From contig KK106985.1 of assembly GCA_000611775.1 (NCBI GenBank), positions 601,982 to 665,981 on the forward strand: a DNA stretch of 64,000 nt, written 5' to 3'. Position numbers and translations under genes: made by a program. The notes under the pieces were generated by a model, which was given only the letters and a program-made list of their open reading frames with translations, had not been told where the DNA came from and made no database searches. This DNA comes from Umbilicaria muhlenbergii (taxonomy: Eukaryota; Ascomycota; Lecanoromycetes; Umbilicariales; Umbilicariaceae). Shown here piece by piece: positions 48,570-60,499 of this stretch (position 1 is the first letter of the stretch; each line of letters opens with the position of its first letter).

Positions 48570-51500
48570 TGTTTTACTCATGATACTTAATTAAACAGAG
48601 CATATGTATAGTCTCAGCACTCAAATGTTCACATCATCAATTGCAGATGTCTTTAATCATATTGAACATCAGCAATTTAACAAGTTAACTTTGAGTTAAT
48701 TTTTAACACTTTGAACGCTCTGAGCTTCTGATCTCATGTCTCAGCTAACAGCCGCTCTTAGCACCCTTTGAGCGCTTTGAGCTCAACCTTAAATCTTGAG
48801 CGGAACATCAAAATTTTGTGATAAAAAAACAGTTATTAAAACAATTGTTTAAACAAGTACACACACAGTGTTATAATAACAGTAAAACTTATAATAAGTA
48901 AACTTTTGCTAAAATTCACTTTTCTGCAATAAAAAATCATGATTTGTTGAGTCTGAAAGCACTGTATAAGTGTTGAGTTCTGAACATTTAAAGAACTTCA
49001 AGATTTTCATCACTTAAAAATTTACACACTTTAATAACTTTTGCAACTCAACAGATATGAAGAAACTTTCAATGCATAAATTATAAAAAACAGTATTATC
49101 TATTAATGTTAAATTAAAAGTTTCTTCATAACTGCTATTGTTGTTAAGTTATATTTAATTCAAGTTAAGTTATATTTAATTCAAGTTTTCAACAGCGAAA
49201 AATCTTTCAAAAAAAGTCACATACTTTGAATAACTATTGCGCTTTTATACTTATAATATAACTTTCAGGTTATAAGTTGTAGAGAATAAGCTGTTTAAGA
49301 GTTTTCTGATACAAAGTTTCTTTTTATGTGTTGTTGTTGTTGAGTTATTCAAAAAGGCATTAAAAGTCTGTTTATTAATGTTGTAATTTTCATCACTGAA
49401 AGTTTGAAATCAATATAACTTTTTAACAACAACAGTTATAAAAAAACTTCAAGTTATAAAACTGTTTAATAGCTTATTCTCTACAACTTATAAACTGAAA
49501 ATTATATTATAAGTATAAAAGCGCAATAGTTATTCAATATGCTAATATATTTATAATTAGTTAAAAGTTTTTTAATTCATAACTATTGCAAATTAAAACT
49601 TATGAAGAAATCTTTAGTTTATAAAGTGTACAGAATAAAGAGATTTAAAACTTTTTAATAAAAAGTTTTTTATTATTCATGAAGGTATAATAGTTATTTA
49701 AAGTGTAAGATTTGTATGAAATAATTTACTGCTCAGAGAGTGCTCTGAGCGCATAAAGTACTATTAACTAAAACCTTATTTTTGAGCGGGCTGTCAAGTT
49801 GCAGATGAAGATGCATTTCATGTTTACTTCAGAGGCACATACAGCAAGAACATCTCTTGTCATCTGAGAAAAATCTTTGAGATCATTGTAGTTAACACTT
49901 CACACTTAATGATGTAATTAACTCAAGCCTCATATCAGCATTACCTTTGAGCATTACCTTTAGTGAATCATTAACATAATTGACTGATGTGAAAAAATAT
50001 TTAAAAATATCATCTTAAATATTTATTCATCATTGATCCTTCAGCTCTGTCTGTTTAATTAATGTGTTAAGATTCATATTCTGTGACTGACCTGCAGTGA
50101 TAATTGAGTTCATAGTCAGACTCTCATATTTTGAGTAATGTAGATCATAGTAGTCTTGAAACTGTTGATTTCACTTAATTTCTTAAGATTTTGTTACTTT
50201 CTTCCCCTATGATGCATTAGTCATGATCAAGCAGATATATGCATTGAAGTTATCTTATACTTGATCATCTTACATGACAGGTTTAGAACAGTTGTAAGAT
50301 TATAAATTTGTTGTTGACTTGCCTGTGAATTCTTATAATAATCCCTTAACTTATCCTGGCAGGCATTCAGAGCAGTGATCAGTTCATGTTTTCAGAGAGT
50401 GATTTTCAGTTACACTCAGCAGCAGTGATCTGCAATGTGATTGATGAGTTAATTGTACATGTATCAGATCTTATGTATTATAACTTCAGTAATTTTCAAA
50501 AGTGCTGCAGTTCAGTCTTTAAATGACTTTAATAATGTTAAAAGGTAACAGACCTGTTCTCATTTTAAATTAATGATTACAAGAACTTGAAGCTTTCTAT
50601 TTTGTTCATTAAAGACAAAGTTGCGCAGGGCCTCTCATAGAACATAAATTTAAAGAAGCATGTTATATGTGAAATTTCATCACATTTTAACATCCTGAAT
50701 CATTTAAAGAGGTTTTTAATTTAAGTTGTTTACATAAACTTGCTGTTGAATATCTGCAAATTATTTAAATCTCTGTGAGGAAGAGTTGATTGCAATTGAG
50801 AGATATTAAATCTGTCACATGTTGTTAACATTCAAGCATTATCAATGAGCATTATCATTTCACTTGTCTTTTGCATGATGTTAATCAAAGATATTTTTTC
50901 TTAAATCTTTATCAACTTGTCTGCATTTCATATCTTCACATGATGATCATTTTTAATGTTCACATCAAGTGACCTCAGTAAAGCCTTGACAGCAAGAGCT
51001 AAAACATGTGTCATGCATGATATTATTGCTTCAGTATTGTCTCATTGAATATCATGATCATCACTTAAGACTGACTTCAGATGTGTGCACATAGTGATGT
51101 TATTAAAGGTGTTATTCATAATGATAATGAAGAGCTTATTCTTAATTTTAAAAATCTTTAAAACATTAAGAATGTGACCTGTCAGAGTGACTTCAGTATG
51201 TGACTCATTTACATGCTCAAATCTCAATAAGGCCTTGTTGTAATTTCAGTTATTATCAATGTAATAAACAGTAACTGTCAAGAAGGATAAGTGATTGTGA
51301 GATTAATAATTTAAAGTTAATGACACTTTACTGTTTATCTGAGCAAGACTCTCTTATACAGTGAGCATCACTTTTTGATATCAATCTGTGACAAGGTTTC
51401 AGATTTTATTGTGACAAGATATCTGAATGTCATCTTGAAGCATCATAAGAGTGATATGAAGCTGCTTGTTCTCAATGAATCAGAAGAACATGTTCATAAA

Positions 51501-52280
51501 TATAAGTGCATTAATGATTTACTGTTCAAAAGCTTCTTTCATGTATATCAGAATGTCAAGGTTGTATACTGTTCATCTTTAAAGAATCATCATAAGAGCA
51601 TTAGCTTTCAGCATTAATACTGATAAGAAAGATAATACATAAAAAGAAATAAACTTACTGTTGACTGCAACAGTTCATTCAGTGTAAATTGTGAATGCTT
51701 TCACTTGAGTGATATCTTGTAGCAATTTGAATACAAATGCTTTTTTATAATGCTGAAATCAGTGTTCTTCATATTCAAGTGACTGATGATAGCTTGACAA
51801 AGCTTGCATTATAAGTTTAACTTATCACTCTGCATGACTGTGACCTGCTCAAACAGGTTTCAGTAGTTGAAGGATTGAGTAATGAATCCTCATTTAAAAT
51901 TGCCTTTCAGTTTGTCATGAGTGTGAAGATTATGTAGGGTTGACTTTCATCACTCATGAAAGAGTTTCACATATCACTTGTCACTTTTTCAGAAAACATG
52001 TGTCTTGAGAGTGTTGCATTGAAGTGCAATAAGTGATGATAGATTTCAAAAAGCATGAGATAAAATTTAAGCATCCTCAGATTCCTGAGAGATTTGTGAT
52101 TATGAAAAAAAAATAAGAATTTCTTCTGCTTCTGAGAGAGAAAAGTCATTATCATATTAAGACATATTGATAAAAGTGTATGTGAAAATTGCAGTGATGA
52201 GTGATTTGAGAAAGAAGATATTATTGTGTAGAGAATAATTACACTTATATGCATATCAAAAGAGATGTTGAATAAATATG
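48570..52280 (-). pseudogene. hAT transposase relic, interrupted by family E copy 3
   Basis: The minus-strand frame near 51,180-51,060 (GHILNVLKIFKIKNKLFIII, then NTFNNITMCTHL) matches the hAT catalytic region. The C-terminal dimerisation domain begins at about 49,890-49,810 (MTRDVLAVCASEVN), is cut by the family E element, and resumes at 48,663-48,570 (NMIKDICN, LSAETIHMLCLIKYHE). A CxxC...H stretch near 51,790-51,700 may be a degenerate BED finger. Many TGA and some TAA stops make it dead. Without the inserted element the length is about 2.5 kb, normal for a hAT transposase gene. Confidence 0.8.
48667..49806 (-). mobile_element. Family E element, copy 3 (1140 bp)
   Basis: Inserted in the hAT dimerisation domain. 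The host codons on each side join without loss if one copy of GAA (48664-48666 or 49807-49809) is removed, which indicates a 3-bp target duplication. Terminal repeats are short (CATCAGCAA against ATCTGCAAC inverted). The interior has several inverted-repeat blocks shared with copies 1 and 2. No coding frame, so it is non-autonomous; the 3-bp duplication allows a CACTA- or Harbinger-type partner but does not decide it. Confidence 0.8.
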
Positions 52281-52289
52281 TTACACAAA

Positions 52290-52517
52290 TGTCATGGGTT
52301 AATGACAATCTGAGACTCACGTAGGGCATGCGCCCTACAAGTGACTTGACAGTGTTAATGAGTCACATGAAAACTCTGCACTGCTTGATCTCACCTTCAT
52401 TCCTTAATTATTAGTTCTATATAGTTAGGATCATATAACCTCTATACATTTATATCTCATGCTGTCACATACCTCAACTATACTTCCCTTTCTAGTAAGA
52501 GATGTTATAATCTTACA
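52290..52517 (+). repeat. Family A 5' LTR
   Basis: 228 bp, starts TGTCATGGGTTAATGAC and ends ATAATCTTACA. Contains the palindrome GTAGGGC-ATGC-GCCCTAC at 52321-52338. Confidence 0.95.
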
Positions 52518-55500
52518 GTTTTAATAACTTTACCTTTCAAAGGGTGGTGGCCTGAGATAAGATGCAGACTTGAAATCAACTATGTTAAACTTCTGAAGCA
52601 GAACAAGACATGATGATGAAGAATCAACAAAATGATCATGAAACATCACTCATTTCCTCAGGCATCAGTGAAGTGAACTTCATGAGTGAAGGATCCTCAG
52701 GTGAAATGATGCACAACATTAATGATGAAATCATGCAAGTGAGATGACAGTGAGATGAACTTCTTAAGTAACAAGAGCTGCAACAGCTCTGAATGAAAGT
52801 CCTGACATTGAAAATCAACCTACTCAAAGATCCTGCTACTCATGTTGATACCTCAGCTGAGAGATTCCTTGACTCTATGAATGCTGAGTTCATAATGAGT
52901 AAGCATCACGCTGATGAAACGCTGTCAATATGAAATGTATGATCAAGAATTCAGGCAAAGGAGTTGCTGTTATATCATGACAAGAACATGAAAGAGCACC
53001 TGAATTAAATGTGAGATGCAAAAAATACCTTTCATTTTAACTCAGCTGATTTCCCTCATGAGGAGGATAAGGTGATTTATGTCATGCAATACTTAAAGAG
53101 TGAACTCAAGGAGGTGTGACTGTGAGATGATGAGATAAGAGATTATTTCACTGTTACCTGAGATGATTTTATGAAATTCCTGCTCAACATTATCAAGGAC
53201 CCTGTGAATCATCAGCTTCACATCACTCAGCTGTATAATGATGCTGTTCAACTACCTCATCAATCAGTTTAAGCTTTCAATAGTTATTTGAGCACCTTGA
53301 AAGCTCAGTTACCTCTCTACAGTGAAAAGCACATGAGGACTCACTTCTTCACAAAATTGAAGCCTGAGGTTCATGCAGCCTTGATGAATTATCAGGACCT
53401 ACTTACAACTTGAAAGGAAATCATCATCTTGACTGCACGCCTGAAGAATAATCTATGTTTGAGAAGCATCATGAAATTGAAAGCAAATTCTAATATGACA
53501 GCTACCCTCAGCTGTAAACCTGAGCCATCATCAAAGCCTGCTGAGAATAAGGATCATAAGCCTGATGAGGGCAAGGTGAAGAGCAAGTGAGATAATAAAT
53601 GTGAAAGTGAATCAGTGAAGGCTCCTGAAACAAAGGACTTGTCACATGTGACTTGTTGAAATTGTAATCAGAAGGGACATTATTCCTCTGATTGTTCACA
53701 GCCTGTGAAAAACTCAGACCTGAATAAGACCTCAGTTGCAGCTGTTTCAGCATCAAAAAATGAAAACACTTCAGTGAAGGCTCTGCATCACTGAAGTGCT
53801 GAACAAAAGTAGCCTTGAAGCTTAATTTAATTGTTGATGAACAAGTTCTTCACAATGATGATGTCATACTCATGCAAGCCTTATTGAACACGGGAGCTGA
53901 AGTCAATGTGATTTCACAACATTTCATTATTGAGCATCAATTGACTCATATGAAGGGCTTATTGCCTCAAAATTAATTCTTGAATGATCAGAAGGCTTAC
54001 TGCTTCAGTGCTTATCATGTGCATTATCAACTTGCTGACAGTTGAGGACAGTCTCATGAATGTGAACATGTATTTTATGCATTGAATAAGTCAGGATCAC
54101 CCCTTATCCTTGAACTCTTTACATTGAAGACTGAACATGTGTGAATTGACTGCAGAATGAAGGCATGGCGCTTCAACATTAAAGAGCAGTCTATTGAGTT
54201 ACAGTCACTTGATGAATTTGCAAGGGAGATTCAAGATCACTCTGCTGTTTACACTCTGATATGAGTCAGTCTGAGTGATGACGCTGCATCAGAGGTGCAC
54301 ATATAAAGTGCTGAAATAGCACAAGCTTTACCTGAGGAGTACACTGATTATGTGAATGTGTTCTCAATGAAGAATGCTGACCTCCTTTCATCTCACAAGA
54401 TCAGTGATCATGCAATTGACCTGAATGACACAGATTCATCTTATGACCCTTTGTATAACCTCTTCAATACTGAATTAGGGGTGCTATGAGAATACTTGAA
54501 CAACACCTTAATGAAAGGTTGAATCCATCACTTCATGAGCCCTGCAGGAGCACTCATCCTTTTTGTTTCAAAGAAAGATGAAGGACTGCGGTTATGTGTC
54601 AATTATCAGAGGTTGAACAAGATGATCATCAAGAACAGGCACTCACTACCTCTTATAAGTGAAATGTTGAATCAGCTTAATGAAGTCAAGCTATTTACAA
54701 AGCTGAATTTGAAGAACACTTATCACTGTATCTGCATAAAGAAGAATGATGAGTGAAAGATGATGTTCTGCATGTGTTACAGTCACTTTGAGTATATGAT
54801 CATGTCTTTCAGATTGATCAACACTTCAGCTACATTTCAGACTTACATCAATTGAGCATTAACAGGGCTTGTGAATGTCTTTTGTGTTGTCTATTTAGAT
54901 GACATCCTTATATACTCAGAATCACCAGTGCAACACTGAGAGCATGTTAAGCAGGTGTTAAACTGACTCTGCTGATTTCAACTTTATGTGAACCTTAAGA
55001 AGTGTGAATTCTTCATTATCAAGGTGAAATTCCTAGGGTTTATTATCACAACTGAAGGCGTAGTCATGAATCCGTGATGAGTGAACATCATATGAGACTG
55101 ATCAGTATCAAGGACTTTTCAGGAGGTACAAGTCTTCTTAAGCTTTGTGAACTTTTATAAACACTTTATTAAGCATTATTCACAAGTTGCAGCCCCCTTG
55201 ACAAACCTTATGAAAGGTAGCAAGGATGGAAAGAAGTTTGAGCATTTTGAATTCTCAAGTGATGCAAAGAAGGTGTTTAACCGCCTTCATGAGATCTTTA
55301 TGACAGTGCTTATCCTGGTTCACTTTGATCTGAAGTTATGAATACAGGTGAAAACTGATGCATCAATCATTGAGCTCACTGGCATCCTGTCTCAGCTATT
55401 GAATAATGAGCAGTGACATTCAATTATGTTCTGATTAAGAAAGCTGTCTCCTTCAGAGACCTGATATGAAACTCATGATCAGGAGCTCCTTGCCATCATT

Positions 55501-57779
55501 ATGATGTTTAAACACTGATGACACTACCTTGAAGGCAGTTGTCATACCATAGAGGTATTGACTGATCATAATAATTTATGAGGATTTATGAACGTGAAGG
55601 AATTGAATGATAAGCAAGCATGATGAGCAATGAAGTTCACTGCTTTTGATTTCAATATCCTGCATCAGTCTGGAAAGATCAACCCGGCTGATGCATCATC
55701 AAGGTGATCAGACTACAGGGATGTTGAAGAGGTGAGCAAAATTATGAAGAAATTACTCTCAACACTTCAGAGAAAGTTAGTCACTCTTGTGAACATATTC
55801 TCACTCAGATATGCCCCTATTGTGGGGCAGCTGCTCACAGGGGCGGGGAGAATGATCAGGATTAAAGACCTCAAACTTCAGAAAAAATGCTGAAAGAGTG
55901 ATGACAAAACATCTGCTCATGATGACTGTGATGTAACTGTGAAACAGCTTAACCCTGTCACTGAAACTGTTGATTGCAAACAACTTGTTTCACATGTGAT
56001 GATAAGAGATCTTGTCATTCATGAAACAGCTGATGAAAGCCTGAGTTTACCTTTAAGGGATTTGATTCAAACTCTACAAAATGATGATTCATTTGTAGAA
56101 GTGACACGCAACGCTGACTGTACATCAGTGAAGTGCAAGGCTAAAGTTGAAAGTCTTTGAAGAGTTGACTCTGAAGGCCTTCTATTTCATGAGGAACAAA
56201 TATATGTTCTGAAAGAAAAGTCTGTAAGAGCAGAGATCTTGAAACATCATCATGATGATGCCTTGACAGGGCATTTCAGGGTAGAAAGAACTCTTGAATT
56301 GATTGACTGCAAATATTATTGAATTGGTATGAGCCAAGATGTTAAAGACTATGTTGTGTCATGTGACATCTGTCAAAGGGTGAAAGTGCTTAAACATCAT
56401 CTCTATAATGAGCTACAGGTGTTGCCTCAGCCAGAAGGATCATGACAGCAAGTCATAATGAATTTTATCACTGACTTGCTGTCAAGTAAGTGCAAGAGTT
56501 GCGTCTATGATGTGATCTTAATGATTATGAATCAGTATACAAAAATGGCTTGATACATTCAAATCATGAAAATGATTACAGCAACAGAGTTGACTGACTT
56601 GTTCTATGAGGAAATAATATGCTGATTCAGTGTACTGAAAGGGGCTGTCTCTGATTGAAGATCAGTTTTCACAAGCGCTTTCTGATCAGAAATGTGCTAC
56701 TATCTAAGGATGAAGTGCTGACTAAGCACTGCCTTTCACCCGCAAACAGATGAACAGACAGAATGACAGAATTAAATCTTAAAACACTACCTTCACTGTT
56801 ATTGCTCAGATGAACAAGACAACTGAATGAACCTTTTACCTCTGACAGAATTCACTTACAATAATGAAATGCAGGCATCAATAAGGTGCAGCCCTTTTTA
56901 TGTCATGTATGCTTATCATTCAGAAGTAAGATTTGAAGTCAAGAATGACTTCAGGAAAAAAGAGGTACCTGCAGTTAAAAATCAGATGAAATGATTTCAT
57001 GACATACAAGAAGCACTGTCACAATGATGAGAAAATATAATTAATTCTCAAGCAAAATATTATGATGTCAAACATAAACTCAAGACCTATAATGTGAGAG
57101 ACTTGATAATGTTATTCATGAAGAACTTATGACAGAAGCGCTTGAGCAGGAAACTGTCTCACAAATTCATTAAATCATTTCAGATTGAAGACTTAATAGG
57201 GAAACAAGTTTACAAGTTAACTTTATCACTCATTTATTGAATTCATAATGTCTTTCACGTCTCTTACCTGAAGTCATATCAGTGTAGAGCTGATGATGAC
57301 TTTAAATCATTGCTGCCACCTTCAGAGCTAATTGATGATGAAGAAGAATATGAAGTTGAAGAGATTTTAAACTGCTGAAAATCCAGGAATGAAATCCTGT
57401 ACAAAGTGAGATGAAAGGGTTGATCAGAAGAATATGATCAATGAGTGTTAAAAAAGGACTTAAAAGGTGTGCAGGAAATGTGAACAGCCTTCAACAATGA
57501 ATTAAATGAGCATAAAAGGAAGTGATTTAAAAAGATTTAATTGATGTCATAAAAACACTCTTTCCTGATTTTCCTCAAGGGGTTTTACAGATTTTATTAA
57601 GGCCTTATAAATGATCTACAGCAAGAGTCAAGAGTGACAAGTTCATTAAAGAAGGTGAATCATCAGCAAGACACAAGAAAAACATAATATTATTACTGCT
57701 GTAGCAGTGTACCTGATCAGGATCAAAGCAAAAAGAAACTATCATACAAGATCAGCAAAACACTGATAAAACATTATTT

Positions 57780-58245
57780 ATTTATCTTCATCATCATTGT
57801 TCTTCTTCTTTTCTTCATCATCCTCCTCTGGTTCCTCTGACCCCTCTGACTTGAAAGGAGAGAAATCTCTGTCATCATCATCATCATCATCATTGACAAT
57901 GACAGGCAAACACTTTTAAAATAAGATGCACATTAGCTGTTCATAATCATCATGTCAGAGGTGAAGAGAAGGGGATCAAACTGAATATCACATGATATTC
58001 AGGATACCTTTGAGCGCGTCATTGTTATACTTAAGCTGCTTGAGCAGCAGGAGATTAACCTCAACAGCAGACTTCAATTTGAACAGCTTCTGATGACAGT
58101 CAGTAACATGAAGATGCGTTGTAATCTTCTTGTTATAATGCTTTTGACGCGCCTTGAGAGCAGCCAGGAGAGCAGATGAAGGAGTGTTGATATTAACTCT
58201 GTTGATCAAGTGTATCAAGGTGTTAATCTTGCAAGTGAAATGCAC
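57780..58245 (-). other. Antisense open frame in the 3' region of family A copy 2
   Basis: Between the chromodomain and the 3' LTR, the minus strand has an 85-residue open stretch (57988-58245, rich in K, L and N), followed further along by an acidic segment near 57,890-57,780 (SEGSEEPEEDDEEKKK) that ends at a stop. The sense strand shows nothing coding here. Some LTR elements are known to carry an extra antisense gene in this position. No function can be assigned. The whole element is a fossil. Confidence 0.4.
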
Positions 58246-58900
58246 AGGGACCTTGAATCATCAGTGATGTACAACAGGTGAGCAGGTTAAACTTATCAAG
58301 AGATAAGCTTTGTGTAAGTTTATGTAATATGTGCACTTGACATTCAACCTGATGTCACATACCTGAGTCATATCATCCGTGAAGTGATGAGAACAACAGA
58401 GACAGAAAGGTTCAATCAGTCATGCATGTGATTCAGTGAAACACTTGACAATGAGTGAGCATTATATGATGAGTCACATTAGAAGTGCATCTGCGGAGTC
58501 AGCTTCTCTGACTTATAAGCATAATGACTGATGTTGTGATGATGAAGATGATGCATCTTGAGGGTGCATTGATAATGTTATGATGATGAATCACTGCTCT
58601 GGCAAAAGTTGATGACAGAAGGCTGAGGAGTTGACAGTATTTATATTTTGAAGCTCTTGATGTGATATCATCACCTGAGGCCTTGATTATGTTATCATAA
58701 CACTGTCATGTTTACACTGTCATGACTTCACTGTCATCTCTTCACTCCTCAGGGTTTTCACTGTCATGTGACAAGCTCATCTCATTATCATCTCACTTAA
58801 TCAGTGCTGATGCTGTGTCACTGATTCAACTGTTAACTGAGTCTCTTATCAGTCACTCACCTTTCTGCGCTGAAGGGCCGCTGCATAAGGGGGAGGCAAT

Positions 58901-59128
58901 TGTCATGAGTTAATGACAATCTGAGACTCACGTAGGGCATGCGCCCTACAAGTGACTTAACAGTGTTAGTGAGTCACATGAAAACTTTGCACTGCTTGAT
59001 CTCACCTTCATTCCTTAGTTATTAGTTCTATATAGTTAAGATCATATAACCTCTATACATTTATATCTCATGCTGTCACATACCTCAACTATACTTCCCT
59101 TTCTAATAAGGGATGTTATAGTCTTACA
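58901..59128 (+). repeat. Family A 3' LTR
   Basis: 228 bp, nine transitions from the 5' LTR, no length change. The palindrome at 58932-58949 is unchanged. It directly follows a purine-rich tract. Confidence 0.95.
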
Positions 59129-59711
59129 ACAAAAAACCCCCTTTACTCTTGAAAAGTAATGCTGAAAAATAATGATTAAAACACATGTATGAGGCATGTG
59201 TAATCCTGCAGTGTAATTGAACAGATATCAGATTGCATGTACTTTGCATTAAAACACTCCTTTGCTCATCAAAGATAATCATCATGTTACATGTAATCCT
59301 GCAGTATTAATATTTGATCACATTTATAATGCATGAAAAAGCCTGTTTATGTAACAAAGATGATGATCATCTTATAAATAACCTTGCAGTGACTTATGAC
59401 AGTCTGTTAAAGAATATTAAACTCATTCATTTTCAATTTATAAGATCAAGTAATTAAAAAGATGCTAAAAATCATGAAAATGAAAAAAGTTGTGAAACAG
59501 CTGTGATTAAATGAAATTCAAGATTTCAACATGCTACTCATTTTAATAAAAATAATCATATGCTAGAAGGAACACATCCTCTCATTATAAACTCATGACT
59601 TTAATTTTCATGTCAAAGCATGATATTATGCATCAATGAAAGTGAGCAAATGATAATGTCAGTAGATAACACCTGAGCTTATTGTATAAATGTGTAATTA
59701 ATAAAAAAAGA

Positions 59712-60480
59712 TTAAGTTTCAACTTCTTCTTCTGATGCAGATGTCTTCTCATACTTTAATTTTAAACTTTCATCCTCTTTAATATCATTCATCACAAAGT
59801 TTTCCTCATTATATGTTAATAAATTCTTCATGAAAAGTTCATGATCTGTTATTGAATCATTTTTTAACATTTTAATAATTTTCTTCTTAATCAGCACTTC
59901 CTTCTTCATTAATTCTTTAATCACATGAGTATTATTCCTAGCCTTCAGATCATCCTTCAACTCATTAATGTTACATGCAATGTATGCAGGAAAATGAAGA
60001 TCTTTTCAGAAGTTTATAAGCTTCTTTTTCAGATTCTGTATTCATGTTAAAATCAAGCTCATCAGCATTATCTTTAAGCATTACCTCAGAGTCAGCTTGC
60101 TTCAATAACTCATAATCAACATGATATATCAGTCATTTAAAACACTGCATAATTGAAACATTATGTTTAAGAATTACCTCTTTGATCTCCTCTGACATTT
60201 ATACTCATTGATCAGTAGGTAATGTTAATAAATAATGCTCATATCTGCTTACCTTCTTCTCTTCATCATCAACATCAGCATCATCTTCATCTTCATCATC
60301 ATCTTCATCATCATCTTCATCATCATCTTCATCATCATCTTCATCATCATCTTCATCATCATCTTCATCCTCTTCATCATTAATGTCATTATTCTCATTG
60401 TCATCATTCCCCTCATTGATGCATGTTAAGTTATGCTCAATTTTGTTACTCTTTTACAGTAAGACTTGAAGAAACTCATC
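59712..60480 (-). pseudogene. Acidic, lysine-rich frame inside the hAT element
   Basis: The minus strand reads an acidic run (DDEDDDEDDDEDDDE, from a 12-bp microsatellite) and then EEKKVSRYEHYLLTLPTDQ near 60,260-60,200. After interruptions an 82-residue open stretch (59712-59960) ends SASEEEVET at a stop. It is not transposase and I do not recognise it. It may be a second protein of the element, a captured host sequence, or part of another nested repeat. Confidence 0.4.
60280..60372 (+). repeat. 12-bp microsatellite (ATCTTCATCATC)n
   Basis: About seven nearly perfect units. On the minus strand it encodes alternating E and D; the plus-strand isoleucine/phenylalanine frame (60235-60429) is a by-product. 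Confidence 0.9.
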
Positions 60481-60499
60481 TTCTGCATCTTCATGCTTG

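Larger units (their letters stand above)
52290..59128 (+). mobile_element. Ty3/gypsy element, family A copy 2, with both LTRs
   Basis: 6839 bp bounded by 228-bp LTRs and a perfect 5-bp duplication, ACAAA (52285-52289 and 59129-59133). Parts in order: gag about 52,560-53,800 with a CCHC knuckle near 53,660-53,700; protease near 53,870-53,910; reverse transcriptase from 54,535 with YLDD near 54,890; RNase H near 55,350-55,700; integrase about 56,230-57,200; chromodomain near 57,330-57,480. Then comes a 1.3-kb 3' region with an antisense frame, and a purine-rich tract (AAGGGGGAGG) before the 3' LTR. The LTRs differ at nine positions, all transitions. Structure complete, coding broken by many dozens of RIP-type changes. 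Confidence 0.93.

Noticed and set aside
60235-60429. 64-residue isoleucine/phenylalanine-rich membrane-like peptide
   Set aside because: It is a frame through a 12-bp microsatellite.
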